From Actinomyces sp. oral taxon 170 str. F0386 (lineage in GTDB: Bacteria > Actinomycetota > Actinomycetes > Actinomycetales > Actinomycetaceae), in NCBI RefSeq assembly GCF_000195595.1, contig NZ_GL882506.1:39030-103029 (forward strand): DNA of 64,000 nt. Direction: 5' to 3'. The translations under genes and the position numbers were made by a program. Below, piece after piece: positions 54,844-63,939 of this stretch. The notes under the pieces were generated by a model that saw only the letters and a program-made list of their open reading frames with translations, had not been told where the DNA came from and searched no databases. Positions within the stretch are counted from its first letter, which is position 1. Each line of letters begins with the position of its first letter.

Positions 54844-55899
54844 TCAGCGCACGACCCGGGCGGCGGATCCGGTGGCCAGGGCCCGGTTGATACGACCTGG
54901 CCAGGCTGGGCCGTTGTAGATGAAGGCCGTGTAGGCCTGGAGCAGGTCCGCTCCGGCGTCGAGCATGAGCTCGGCATCCATGATGGAGGAGATGCCGCCG
55001 ACGCCGATAATGGTGGGCTCCTCCCCCAGCCGGCTGCGCAGACGGCGCACGACCTCCAGGGCACGGGGCAGAAGAGGCGCTCCGGACAGGCCTCCCTCCC
55101 CCAGGTCGTGGTCGATGGTGGTGTTGGTGGCCACGACCCCGTCCAGTCTCAAATCCAGGACCAGGTCGGCGACGGCGTCGAGATCCTCATCGGCAAGGTC
55201 CGGGGCGATCTTGACCAGGAGCGGGACATGCCTTCTCGCAGCGTGGTCCGCGGCCTCGCGCACCGCCTCCAGGATAGGGCGCAGCGTCTCAACGCTCTGC
55301 AGGCTGCGCAGCCCTGGGGTGTTGGGGCTGGAGACGTTGACGACGAGGTAGTCGACCCAGCGGGCCACCGCGTTGGCCGAGTAGCGGTAGTCCTCAACCG
55401 CGTCCTCCAGCGGCGTCACCTTGGTCTTACCGATGTTGGCCCCGACGACGATCGCGCGTCCCCGCGGCGTGCGACGCAGAGCGCGCAGACGCTTGGCGGC
55501 CTCATCGGCACCGGAGTTGTTGAAGCCCATGCGGTTGCGCACAGCCCGCATCTGCGGGTAGCGCCACATGCGGGGCTTGTCGTTACCGCCTTGAGCGTGA
55601 GCGGTGAACGTACCGACCTCGATGAAGCCGAAGCCGAGCATGTCCAGACCCTCGACGGCCTGCCCCTCCTTGTCCATGCCGGCCGCCAGCCCAAGCACGC
55701 CGGGGACGGGGCGGGCGAAGGGTCCGCCCTGGTTGGCCGAGGGGACGGGGAAGGCCGGTCGGCGCCCCCACATCTGGCGCACCACGTCCCTGACGAGGGG
55801 AACCCTGCCGGTCAGCTCGATCGCGTCTATGCACACATCGTGGATCAGCTCAGGGTCAATGCGGGTCAGGACGGTCTTGTACAGCAGGTCGTAGAGCAC
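54844..55899 (-). CDS. pyrD: Quinone-dependent dihydroorotate dehydrogenase
   Basis: A 351-residue class 2 enzyme starting at GTG 55899. The FMN site (GLAAGMDKEG, FIEVGTFT) and catalytic Ser of class 2 in VVNVSSPNTPGLR are visible, as is the C-terminal IIGVGGISSIMDAE phosphate site. The N-terminal amphipathic helix (MLYDLLYKTVLTRIDPE) docks on the membrane. It oxidises dihydroorotate to orotate in pyrimidine synthesis. It is isolated from the other pyr genes. Confidence 0.95.
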   Translation of the reverse strand: MLYDLLYKTVLTRIDPELIHDVCIDAIELTGRVPLVRDVVRQMWGRRPAFPVPSANQGGPFARPVPGVLGLAAGMDKEGQAVEGLDMLGFGFIEVGTFTAHAQGGNDKPRMWRYPQMRAVRNRMGFNNSGADEAAKRLRALRRTPRGRAIVVGANIGKTKVTPLEDAVEDYRYSANAVARWVDYLVVNVSSPNTPGLRSLQSVETLRPILEAVREAADHAARRHVPLLVKIAPDLADEDLDAVADLVLDLRLDGVVATNTTIDHDLGEGGLSGAPLLPRALEVVRRLRSRLGEEPTIIGVGGISSIMDAELMLDAGADLLQAYTAFIYNGPAWPGRINRALATGSAARVVR

Positions 55900-56063
55900 A
55901 GCGCCAGGCTACCCCGGCACGGCTGACACGAGTGTCGCAGATACCGCGCGCCCTACGATGGCAACAGCCTCCGGGCGCCCCTGCTTCGCGCGGCGGGTGG
56001 TCTCACGGTAGCGTGGGGGGGGCAGTCCCAGCCTGGTCGCAGGCGTGTTCTCAGAGGTGATCC

Positions 56064-56972
56064 GTGTCCTTCAACCGCGATATCCAGATCGATCCCAACC
56101 GGGTCCAGACCCGTTCCGGCGGCGGCCGGGGCGCCATGATCGGCGGCGGTTCGATCTTGACTGTCATCGCCGTCGTCCTCATCTCCCAGCTCACCGGCGT
56201 GGACCTGTCCTCCATGCTGGGGGCGCAGCAGCAGAATGGGGCCACGCGGCCGACGGCCTCGTCGATCGATACCTCCGTGTGCACCAGCGGGGAGAGCGCC
56301 AACAAGTACACCCAGTGCCGCATGGTAGCCACCGCCGAGTCCCTCGACGCAGTATGGACGGACCAGCTGCCCGCCCAGGCTGGGATCACCTACGCAAAGC
56401 CCGAGTTCGTCCTGTGGGACGGCACCCAGATCTCCTCGGCCTGTGGCAACGCATCCTCGGCCGTGGGCCCCTTCTACTGCTCGGGAGACCAGACGGTCTA
56501 CCTGGACATGAGCTTCTTCTCCGAGATGGAGCGTTCCCTGGGTGCCACTGACACTCCTCTGGCGGAGGAGTACATCGTGGCCCACGAGTTCGGCCACCAC
56601 ATCCAGCACCTGAGTGGCCAGATGGCCGAGGCCGACCGCTCGGGCAGCGGCGCGACGTCGGACTCGGTGCGTCTGGAGCTCCAGGCGGACTGCTACGCGG
56701 GAATCTGGGTCAACCACGCCTCCTCCACCGCCGACCCGGAGACCGGTCAGCCCTTCCTCAACCGCCCCAGCAGTGAGGAGATCAGCGGTGCGCTGGGAGC
56801 GGCCGAGGCCGTGGGTGACGACCACATCCAGGAGCGGGCCAAGGGGCACGTCGACTCCGACACCTGGACCCACGGCTCCTCCGAGCAGCGCGTGCGCTGG
56901 TTCACCACTGGGATGGAGACCGGCTCGGTGCAGGCCTGCAACACCTTCGCCGTCGACGCCTCCCAACTCTGA
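56064..56972 (+). CDS. Neutral zinc metallopeptidase, YpfJ family
   Basis: GTG 56064 after cagaggtgat gives 302 residues. One membrane helix (about 24-45) is followed by an extracytoplasmic peptidase domain with zinc motif AHEFGHHIQHLSGQM and the downstream RLELQADCYAG helix that carries the third ligand. The family (YpfJ, putative neutral zinc metallopeptidase) is widespread; its substrate is unknown. It stands alone. Confidence 0.9.
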   Translation: MSFNRDIQIDPNRVQTRSGGGRGAMIGGGSILTVIAVVLISQLTGVDLSSMLGAQQQNGATRPTASSIDTSVCTSGESANKYTQCRMVATAESLDAVWTDQLPAQAGITYAKPEFVLWDGTQISSACGNASSAVGPFYCSGDQTVYLDMSFFSEMERSLGATDTPLAEEYIVAHEFGHHIQHLSGQMAEADRSGSGATSDSVRLELQADCYAGIWVNHASSTADPETGQPFLNRPSSEEISGALGAAEAVGDDHIQERAKGHVDSDTWTHGSSEQRVRWFTTGMETGSVQACNTFAVDASQL

Positions 56973-57163
56973 GACGGACGCGGCGACGTCGTTCATCGCT
57001 CTTACTCGTCTCCCCTCCTCACCGGTCTCCTCGATCTGACGGGGCCCGTCGCCTTCTGAGCGGCGGACCCCGTTTGCGTGCGACGTGGCGTCACACCCGA
57101 CAGTGGGTTCATGACGCACATGTCACCAGCAACATCGCTGGTACCGGCCTTCAGGAGGACACC

Positions 57164-57673
57164 ATGACCAGGGCACTCATCATTGTTGAGTCCTACTTCG
57201 GCAATACCCGGGCCATCGCCGAGGCCGTCGCGGCTGGGCTGCTTGACGGCGGGGCCGAGGCTCAGGTCGTCGACGTTTCCCAGGCTCCGAGCACCCTGCC
57301 CGCAGACCTGGATCTGCTCGTGCTGGGAGCCCCCACCCACAACCGGGGCATGCCGACCTCGGCCACGCGAGCCAAGGCCTGTGAGCAGACGGAGCCAGGC
57401 GAGGCACCCCATGGGATCGGCGGATGGCTGGAGACCACGGCGATCCCGGCATCCACCGACGCCGCCGCCTTCGACACGGTCATCTCCAAGGGCTGGCTCA
57501 GCGGTTCAGCGGCCAAGGCGATTGCCAAGGCGCTGCGGCGTCATCAGGGTCGGGAGACGACGTCGGTCAGGAGCTTCGTGGTCACAGCGAGCAAGGGTCC
57601 GTTGGCCGGTGGCGAGGAGACCGACGCCCGCAGCTGGGGACGCGAGCTCGCGGATTCGGCAAACAACAGATAG
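57164..57673 (+). CDS. Flavodoxin-like protein
   Basis: ATG 57164 after a perfect caggagg gives 169 residues. The FMN phosphate loop is IIVESYFGNTRAIAEA, and the LLVLGAPTHNRGMPT strand and loop bind the isoalloxazine ring. A final part with ARSWGRELA closes the fold. It is likely to be a small electron carrier or FMN-dependent oxidoreductase. The following membrane protein gene is 55 bases away. Confidence 0.85.
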   Translation: MTRALIIVESYFGNTRAIAEAVAAGLLDGGAEAQVVDVSQAPSTLPADLDLLVLGAPTHNRGMPTSATRAKACEQTEPGEAPHGIGGWLETTAIPASTDAAAFDTVISKGWLSGSAAKAIAKALRRHQGRETTSVRSFVVTASKGPLAGGEETDARSWGRELADSANNR

Positions 57674-57728
57674 CGACAGACGCCTTGGCGATAACTGCGC
57701 ATCGCACCATCGAAAGGAAAGCTGCAAT

Positions 57729-58088
57729 ATGACAACAACGAACCATGACAAGTCGCCCCGGCTGCAACTGAGCGGACGAAACATCGCCGGATTCTGCCTG
57801 GTCGTCTGCGGCCTCCTCATCATCATTTGGGGAGGGGCGCTCGAGCCCATCAACGTCACTGACCCCGACTTCATGTCCTTCGCTGTCAGCGGGCTGGTGA
57901 CCATGGCCGCCGGAGCATGCCTGGCGACGGCACTTCCTCCTGCTGCTCGCATCGTACTCATCTGGCTGGCAACGCTGACGTCGATGCTCTATCTGTTCAT
58001 CCTCGGCATGGCGGTCATCGTGTCCCTGATGAGCTGTGTGGTGATCGCTGGGATCGCGGCCTGGCTGACCATCAGGATCCTGAGATGA
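57729..58088 (+). CDS. Small membrane protein of unknown function
   Basis: This 119-residue protein starts at ATG 57729 with a gaaaggaaa ribosome binding site. It has three or four membrane helices: ISGFCLVVCGLLIIIWGG-like (about 20-37), FAVSGLVTMAAGACLAT and a C-terminal pair (IVLIWLATLTSMLYLF, then AVIVSLMSCVVIAG). No family is recognised. It could be co-transcribed with the flavodoxin gene. Confidence 0.65.
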   Translation: MTTTNHDKSPRLQLSGRNIAGFCLVVCGLLIIIWGGALEPINVTDPDFMSFAVSGLVTMAAGACLATALPPAARIVLIWLATLTSMLYLFILGMAVIVSLMSCVVIAGIAAWLTIRILR

Positions 58089-58123
58089 GATAGGACAGCC
58101 GGCTCGGTGCGGTAACCGGGTAA

Positions 58124-58168
58124 CGGCGAAGTCGCTTCCGGAACGATTCAGCCGAACCGGCTTCGCCG
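58124..58168. terminator. Bidirectional terminator-like hairpin
   Basis: cggcgaag (58124-58131) pairs with cttcgccg (58161-58168), with a GC-rich loop that can pair further, between two convergent genes. Confidence 0.5.
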
Positions 58169-58181
58169 CCTCTTCCTGGAT

Positions 58182-59708
58182 TCAGTAGTAGCGCCACTGC
58201 CGCATGTCTCGGTTGTAGACCTCGACGATCCGCGGATGCAGGAGAGTGGAGGGCTCCATGGTCTCAGTACGGGCCGGTTTGGTCCGCATGATGAACTCCA
58301 GGGTCTTCCGGTCCTGGTAGGTCAGTCCCTCGGGCAGTGGCTGGCTGATGAGGTTCTGCGGCGTCCTGGTGGACAGGATGAAGCCCCACTCCCCGAAGGA
58401 GGGGATGTTGATTGAGAAGGGCAGGATCTGGCGATCCGGTTGGGCAGCCGCAACGGTGCTGGCCACTGTGGAGAAGGCGTGGGGCGAGAAGAAGGTGGAG
58501 GTTGCCTGGGTGACCATGACGCCTTCGGGTGCCAGCCGTGTCTCGACATTCCGGTAGAACTCGGTGGAGTAGAGCTTGGCGAGCCTCTCGTTGGAGGGGT
58601 CGACCAGGTCGACGAGAACAACGTCGTAGGTGGTGCCGGAATCCCGGACATAGGTGAAGGCGTCGTCGTTGACGACACTCACTCTGGGGTCGGACAGGGA
58701 GGCCTGATTGAGGTCCTTGAGCAGGCGGTTGCTCCGAGCCAGATCGGTGACTCCGGGATCGATGTCCACGACGGTGACGTCCTTGACACTGGGGTAACGC
58801 AGGATCTCTCGCGCCAGCAGACCGTCACCGCCGCCGAGCACGAGGACGTGGGTGGGATCCTTCACCGAGGTCATGGCGCTGGCGGACAGGGTCTCGTGGT
58901 ACCTGGCCTCGTCCAGGCTGGAGAACTGGAGCTGGCCGTTGAGGTACATGCGCAGGTCGTTCTGGTAGTCGGTGAGGACCACCTTCTGGTACGCGGTCTG
59001 CTGGTAGTAGACGACCGGGTCGTTGTAGGTCAGCGCCTCCACACTGCGCTCGATGCGGTTGGCGGCCGCGAACATGCCGACCAGTGCCACGACGACGACG
59101 GTGGCCGCCCACAGGATCTTGCGAGGTGTGCGCACCTGGAGCAGAACGAGGATCGCGACCAGGACGTTGAGCGCCCCGACCAGATAGGCCCCACGCATGA
59201 GGCCGAGCTGTGGGAGGAGCACCAGGGGGAAGACCAGAGAGGCCACCAGTGAGCCGAAGTAGTCGATGGCCATGACCTTGCCGAGCAGCTCACTGGTCGA
59301 GCGGTGCCCGAAGGCGGCGAAGGTCCGCACCAGCAGCGGGATCTCCAGGCCGATGAGGATGCCGATGGTCAGGCTGATACCGCCGAAGACGACCCAGTGC
59401 AGACGCGTACGTCCGAAGGCCAGGTACAGTAGGAGGACGGAGTTGCCACCGATGAGGCCGAGGAGCACCTCGCTGACTCCGAAGACCACCGCCGGCTCGG
59501 AACGAAAACGGTTGACCAGCAGCGAGCCGATCCCCATACCGAACAGGGTGATACCGGTGGCGAGGCTGAAGCTGAGGACGGAGTCGCCCAGGAGGTAGGA
59601 GGCGGCCGTGCCCAGGATGAGCTCGTAGATGAGCCCGCCGATCGCGGCAAGCAGTGCCGCAGTGAACAGGGCGACGTTCTCCCGCCGCCCGATCAGGCCA
59701 TGGGTCAT
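58182..59708 (-). CDS. Membrane-fused spermidine synthase-like protein
   Basis: A 508-residue protein. The first 215 residues hold about seven membrane helices (AALLAAIGGLIYELILGTAA onward); the rest is a polyamine aminopropyltransferase fold with the nucleotide motif VLVLGGGDGLLAREIL, VTVVDIDPGV and DVVLVDLVDP. SpeE-type enzymes transfer aminopropyl groups from decarboxylated SAM, which speD of this cluster can provide. The order is speD, DUF4178, DUF350, then this gene on the same strand. Membrane fusion of this type is common in actinobacteria, and its true acceptor may not be free putrescine. Confidence 0.85.
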   Translation of the reverse strand: MTHGLIGRRENVALFTAALLAAIGGLIYELILGTAASYLLGDSVLSFSLATGITLFGMGIGSLLVNRFRSEPAVVFGVSEVLLGLIGGNSVLLLYLAFGRTRLHWVVFGGISLTIGILIGLEIPLLVRTFAAFGHRSTSELLGKVMAIDYFGSLVASLVFPLVLLPQLGLMRGAYLVGALNVLVAILVLLQVRTPRKILWAATVVVVALVGMFAAANRIERSVEALTYNDPVVYYQQTAYQKVVLTDYQNDLRMYLNGQLQFSSLDEARYHETLSASAMTSVKDPTHVLVLGGGDGLLAREILRYPSVKDVTVVDIDPGVTDLARSNRLLKDLNQASLSDPRVSVVNDDAFTYVRDSGTTYDVVLVDLVDPSNERLAKLYSTEFYRNVETRLAPEGVMVTQATSTFFSPHAFSTVASTVAAAQPDRQILPFSINIPSFGEWGFILSTRTPQNLISQPLPEGLTYQDRKTLEFIMRTKPARTETMEPSTLLHPRIVEVYNRDMRQWRYY

Positions 59709-59718
59709 GGCGAGCCGT

Positions 59719-59964
59719 TCAGCTCAGGATGGTGGCTGCGATGATGATGGCGATGGCCACCGCCGTACCTGCGAAGGCGAGCCCCAGGCCGATGTTCTGG
59801 TCCTCGATGAGCTCACGCCTGAGATCAAGACGGAAGATGCGGTTGACGAGCAGTGCGAACACCATGAGCAGAACGACTCCGAGCACCGCGTAGACGATGG
59901 TGCTGAGCAGGGACTGCCAGTTGAGGTCGACCGTTGAGTGGTGGGCGATGGTCATGAGCGACAT
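59719..59964 (-). CDS. DUF350 membrane protein
   Basis: An 81-residue protein with two membrane helices (STIVYAVLGVVLLMVFALLV and FAGTAVAIAIIIAATIL) and the DUF350 linker RRELIEDQNIGLGLAF. ATG 59964 with gaaggag upstream. It lies 10 bases before the spermidine synthase-like gene. E. coli YjfL belongs to the same family and also sits near polyamine-conjugating genes. Confidence 0.85.
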   Translation of the reverse strand: MSLMTIAHHSTVDLNWQSLLSTIVYAVLGVVLLMVFALLVNRIFRLDLRRELIEDQNIGLGLAFAGTAVAIAIIIAATILS

Positions 59965-60015
59965 GTCTTCTCCTTCGTGTATGACCGGTGAGAGGATGAG
60001 TATCCGAGTTCTTCA

Positions 60016-60783
60016 CTATTTTCCGACGCCGCCGCCTCCACCCCCGTAGACCGAGCGGTTCCGGAAAGAGGAACCGTCTCCCGCAGGATTGAAACCGTCA
60101 TCATCATTCCACTCGAGGATCGCCATCAGAATGAGAAACGGAATGACCCAGAATAGAGGTGACTTCCAACTGCCCCGAAGGCCAGGACTCACCGAGGAGA
60201 GCCACCGGCCAAGTCGCCTCATGACACCTGGCACCCACCACGGCCGGTACACGGGTCGGCCGAAGATCTTGGACTGTTGCTCAGGCGATAGGGCCGTTGT
60301 GCGATATGCCTCATGCTTCCGATGGCGATGCTCATCGATCACGATACTGGAGAGCTGCTTCCTCGCCCCCTTGACCCGAAGTTCGGCGCATATCGTTGTG
60401 GCAACAGCTCCTGTCAGATGTGGGATGGTTCCAGCCTCGTGGTCAATATCGGCTCGGTATATGTCCTTGACCTCAACAGTATAAGATTGGCCATTGGCCT
60501 TCAGCTGCCGGGTCTGACCGACCTCGAGCGCGAACGGATCGATCATCGGCTGAATAGGAACCGGCTCGTGAAGAATGACCTTATTGGCATCTCGATTGAT
60601 CTCAAGCCAGATCTCCTTGCTGTTGTCGTCGATCAGGCGCCACTGCTCCCACCGAATGAGGCGCCGACCTCGCTGATCCCGTCGTTTCAGGATAATTCGA
60701 CCCATGACGGTGTAGGAGTGACTCTCCTTCCTCAAGGAACCCCGAAGCGTCTCGCCGACTCTCAGATCACCCCTGATGCTCAC
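60016..60783 (-). CDS. DUF4178 protein with Gly-rich C-terminal tail
   Basis: GTG 60783 overlaps the speD stop by GTGA, so the two are translationally coupled. The 255 residues carry a DUF4178 domain (GRIILKRRDQRG, IRWEQWRLID and a beta-sandwich pattern), a membrane helix near the end (PLFWVIPFLILMAILEW) and the tail SVYGGGGGGVGK. Its paralogue on the other side of speD ends in PVYGGGGGGVGK. DUF4178 genes go with DUF350, speD and speE-like genes in many bacteria. The function is unknown. Confidence 0.8.
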   Translation of the reverse strand: MSIRGDLRVGETLRGSLRKESHSYTVMGRIILKRRDQRGRRLIRWEQWRLIDDNSKEIWLEINRDANKVILHEPVPIQPMIDPFALEVGQTRQLKANGQSYTVEVKDIYRADIDHEAGTIPHLTGAVATTICAELRVKGARKQLSSIVIDEHRHRKHEAYRTTALSPEQQSKIFGRPVYRPWWVPGVMRRLGRWLSSVSPGLRGSWKSPLFWVIPFLILMAILEWNDDDGFNPAGDGSSFRNRSVYGGGGGGVGK

Positions 60784-61184
60784 AGCGTGGTCCCCGAGCT
60801 GATCACCTGCTGAGCCTGAAGCCGCTGACGCACCGTCTCCCCCACGGCCTCAATCTGCACAGGGGTCAACGTGCGGCAGCTGGTGAGCGTCACGTAGCCG
60901 GTGCCGGACTCGGGCCAGGTGTGGGCGGCGATATGCGACTCGGAGAGGATGACGACGGCGCTGAGCCCCTGGGGCTTGAACCGGTGGTGGGTACTGGAGA
61001 CGACTGTTAGTCCCGTCTCCCGGGCGGCGTCGAGAAGAATCGACTCAACGGTAGAGAGATCGTTGAGCGCATGCGGCTCGGCCCCACTGATCTTGTAGCT
61101 GACAGAACACAGGCTCACCGCACTCACGCGAGCACGGTAGCAACGAGGCAGACACCCGACAAACGGGGCGAGGTCCCCATTCAT
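60780..61184 (-). CDS. speD: S-adenosylmethionine decarboxylase proenzyme
   Basis: ATG 61184 with a ggtgag ribosome binding site gives 134 residues; GTG 61127 is a shorter alternative. The self-cleavage site is Glu82-Ser83 in LSESHIAAHTWPE, where Ser becomes the pyruvoyl group. The proton donor Cys is in LTSCRTL. The protein is of the small prokaryotic class 1B type. It supplies decarboxylated SAM for the spermidine synthase-like protein encoded downstream. It lies between two DUF4178 genes. Confidence 0.85.
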   Translation of the reverse strand: MNGDLAPFVGCLPRCYRARVSAVSLCSVSYKISGAEPHALNDLSTVESILLDAARETGLTVVSSTHHRFKPQGLSAVVILSESHIAAHTWPESGTGYVTLTSCRTLTPVQIEAVGETVRQRLQAQQVISSGTTL

Positions 61185-61241
61185 GCTCACCCGGCACCGA
61201 AAACGCGTGGCCGGCACGCCGCCGTTGATGGGACGTCAGGG

Positions 61242-61991
61242 CTATTTGCCAACTCCCCCGCCGCCACCTCCGTAGACCGGACGGTGGCGATAGGTCCGTG
61301 AGGAACTCGAGTCCGAGGTGCTGGTGGAGTCAGTGCTGCCGCTGGAACGGCTGCTGCTGGAGCACGAGGAGAACAGCCCGACTGCGAGCACGATACTGAC
61401 GATGGCACCGACGAGAGCGCAACCGATGTTCCGACCCGCTCCGCCGCCGACGGGTCGACTGTTGTAGAGGACGCGCCCGAAGAGCTGCTTCTGCTGGGCA
61501 CTGGACAGAGTGGTCTTGCGGTAAGCCAGGAGGTCACGGAAACGGTGGCTGTCAATGGTCAGCCTGCTGGTCACACCGGCCGGGTCTGTCAGCCGCAGCT
61601 CGACGTAGGTCATGATCTCGCCGATGTTCAGGGGGCACACCGGAGAGCCGATGACGTTCTCGAGCGTGCCAGTGGTGACCTCCTCGACGAGAGCCTGGTG
61701 CGGGGCGCCGCTGATCGTCAGCTGCAGTCTCTGACCAACGGCCAGGGCCCACGGCTCAATCGCCTCCTGAAGCCGAACGGGCTCGTAGAAGAGGATCTCA
61801 CCGGGGTCATGATCGAGCTCGACCCAGGTATCGGCGTTGCTGCCACCAATGAGCTGCCACTCCTCCCAGTAGTAGAAGCAGCGGTCCCGAGTATCCCACT
61901 CCTTGAACAGCAGGCAGCCTCTGACCGACAGGTTGCCCGCACTCCCCTGCAGCATGTCGCCGACCTGCAAGTTGGCTCGCGTGCCGTTCAC
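61242..61991 (-). CDS. DUF4178 protein, paralogue with the same Gly-rich tail
   Basis: GTG 61991 after ggaggggc gives 249 residues. A DUF4178-like domain (FKEWDTRDRCFYYWEEWQLIG) is followed by a membrane helix (GCALVGAIVSIVLAVGLF), a Ser-rich stretch and the C-terminal PVYGGGGGGVGK. The tail is nearly identical to that of the paralogue at 60016, while the domains have diverged, which suggests selection on the tail. It is the first gene of the speD cluster. Confidence 0.8.
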   Translation of the reverse strand: MNGTRANLQVGDMLQGSAGNLSVRGCLLFKEWDTRDRCFYYWEEWQLIGGSNADTWVELDHDPGEILFYEPVRLQEAIEPWALAVGQRLQLTISGAPHQALVEEVTTGTLENVIGSPVCPLNIGEIMTYVELRLTDPAGVTSRLTIDSHRFRDLLAYRKTTLSSAQQKQLFGRVLYNSRPVGGGAGRNIGCALVGAIVSIVLAVGLFSSCSSSSRSSGSTDSTSTSDSSSSRTYRHRPVYGGGGGGVGK

Positions 61992-62181
61992 CAAGCCCCT
62001 CCCATCTGCGACGGGCAAGACGGTGCAGCACTGCCGCCGTCGAAGCCTGGTCCGCCTGTCATCACGCGGGCACAGTAGCAACGCGGACATGCCCCGGCAA
62101 ACGGTTCGCACTCCCCATGGTCTACCCCCACCAGGTGGATCCGAGCGGATCATGATCCAAGTACCGTGTGAGACTGTCCCC

Positions 62182-63021
62182 ATGCGCGTTGCAGAGATAG
62201 CCGAGCTGACCGGGACGACGGTGCGCACGGTGCGCTACTACCACTCGCTGGGGCTGCTGCCGATTCCCGGTGAACGTGGCGGCTGGCGCGACTACGACCT
62301 GGGCCATGTGGCCCGACTCTCCCGAATCCGCTGGTTGGTGCAGGCCGGTGTGTCGTTGGAGACCATCAGGCGCGTCCTCGACGAGCCCGAGGCGACCGGC
62401 GTCGAGCGGATCGACGACGCACCCGCGGCCGGAGCGGCTGAGGCGCGTTCGGCGGCCGGTTCCGTTGTCGAGGACCTGGCCGGGGCCCTGGCCGCCGTGG
62501 AGGATCACCTGGCCGAGGTGACCAGACAGAGAGACATGCTCGCGGGCCTGCTGGAGCGAGCCAGAACTGGTTCGACTGTCTCACCGATGTCCCCGCGTAT
62601 GGCGGCATTCTTCGACCGGCTGGAGCAGGCCGCTCCCGATGAGGCCACCCGTTGCGCTGTGCGCAAGGAGCGGGACCTGACCGACCTGGCCTGCTACAGG
62701 GGTCAGATGCCGCCGGAGGCAGAGTTCCTCTTCGTCGACCCAGATCCTCGCTACGACGCCGAGTCACTGGCCCTCTATTCCCAGGATCCGGCCGAACTGT
62801 CAGACGCGCAGATCGAGCAGCGCGCACGGGCCATGGTGTCCCGATTGGAGGCTCGGCTGACATCTGAGCACCTTGCGGCCCTGGCGAACAGCGTCGACAC
62901 CGAGGCGGTACAGGCGCTCTTCCGCCTCATCACCACTACCGGCTACCCCGACACACGACTCACCCAGACCTTGGAACGGGAGTTCCTCACCGCGATCGAT
63001 CGATGGCGCCCGAGCGAGTAA
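62182..63021 (+). CDS. MerR-family transcriptional regulator
   Basis: ATG 62182 gives 279 residues. The N-terminal winged HTH of MerR type (MRVAEIAELTGTTVRTVRYY, then HSLGLLP and WRDYDLGHVARLSRI) is followed by a coiled coil (about 100-135) and a long C-terminal effector domain (about 135-279) without Cys ligands, so it senses a small molecule rather than a metal. The ABC ATPase gene follows after 69 bases and may be its target. Confidence 0.88.
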   Translation: MRVAEIAELTGTTVRTVRYYHSLGLLPIPGERGGWRDYDLGHVARLSRIRWLVQAGVSLETIRRVLDEPEATGVERIDDAPAAGAAEARSAAGSVVEDLAGALAAVEDHLAEVTRQRDMLAGLLERARTGSTVSPMSPRMAAFFDRLEQAAPDEATRCAVRKERDLTDLACYRGQMPPEAEFLFVDPDPRYDAESLALYSQDPAELSDAQIEQRARAMVSRLEARLTSEHLAALANSVDTEAVQALFRLITTTGYPDTRLTQTLEREFLTAIDRWRPSE

Positions 63022-63090
63022 GCGGCACTTGCCTGGATGCTGCCACGTCGGCTTTGCGTACGACACAGCGTCACACCTCACCCTGGGGTC

Positions 63091-63939
63091 ATGCCAACGA
63101 TCTCAGCCTCCCCTACAGCGTCCGTGCTGTCCACTCGGCACCGCTCCCCCATCATCGATGTCTCAGGACTGGTCAAGACCTTCGGCTCCTTCCGGGCGCT
63201 CGACGGTCTCGACCTGGAGGTGGAGACGGGGCGGATCCATGGTTTCCTGGGCCCCAACGGTGCGGGGAAGTCGACGACGATCCGCGTCCTTCTGGGCATG
63301 TACCGCCGCGACAGCGGGGTGGTGCGGGTTCTGGGCATGGATCCGCACTACGACGCCGAGCGGATCACGCGTCGGTGCGCCTACGTTCCCGGTGACGTGG
63401 CGCTGTGGCCCACACTCACGGGGGCGCAGACCCTCGATGCCCTCGCCGCCCTGCGCAGCAGGCGCGACCGGGCGCGCGAGGCCGACCTCATCGAGGCCTT
63501 CCGCCTGGATCCTAGTAAACCGGTCCGCTCCTACTCCAAGGGCAACCGGCAGAAGGTCATGCTCGTGGCCGCGCTGGCCGCGCCGTGCGACCTGGTGATC
63601 CTCGATGAGCCGACCTCCGGACTCGACCCGCTCCAGGCGGAGGTGTTCGTCGAGGCTGTGCGGTACGCGGCAGGCCAGGGGCGCACGGTGCTCATGTCGA
63701 GCCACGTCATGGCCGAGGTCGACCGCCTATGCGACTCGGTGACCATCATCAAGGACGGGCGAACCGTGGAGTCGGGGCGGCTTGAGGAACTGAGGCACCT
63801 ACGGGCCTCCCGGATCACCTGCGTGCTGCCTCCCGAGCAGAGCCCGGCTCCCGGGCGTCATCGGTGGTCGCGGTGGCTGCACCGCGAGCGTGACGCCCAC
63901 CGAGACACCCGTTATCTTGTTGGTGGTCTCGGGTGGTAG
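63091..63939 (+). CDS. ABC transporter ATP-binding protein, odd C-terminus
   Basis: ATG 63091 gives 282 residues with a full ABC cassette: Walker A GPNGAGKST, signature SYSKGNRQK (degenerate LSGGQ), Walker B LVILDEPTSGLD and the switch His in SSHVMAEV. It resembles multidrug/antibiotic exporter ATPases of the DrrA/CcmA group. After about residue 250 (RITCVLPPE) the usual domain gives way to a His/Arg-rich stretch and a stop at 63939, so the 3' end may be frameshifted or replaced. The permease gene expected next is not visible before the window ends. Confidence 0.8.
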   Translation: MPTISASPTASVLSTRHRSPIIDVSGLVKTFGSFRALDGLDLEVETGRIHGFLGPNGAGKSTTIRVLLGMYRRDSGVVRVLGMDPHYDAERITRRCAYVPGDVALWPTLTGAQTLDALAALRSRRDRAREADLIEAFRLDPSKPVRSYSKGNRQKVMLVAALAAPCDLVILDEPTSGLDPLQAEVFVEAVRYAAGQGRTVLMSSHVMAEVDRLCDSVTIIKDGRTVESGRLEELRHLRASRITCVLPPEQSPAPGRHRWSRWLHRERDAHRDTRYLVGGLGW

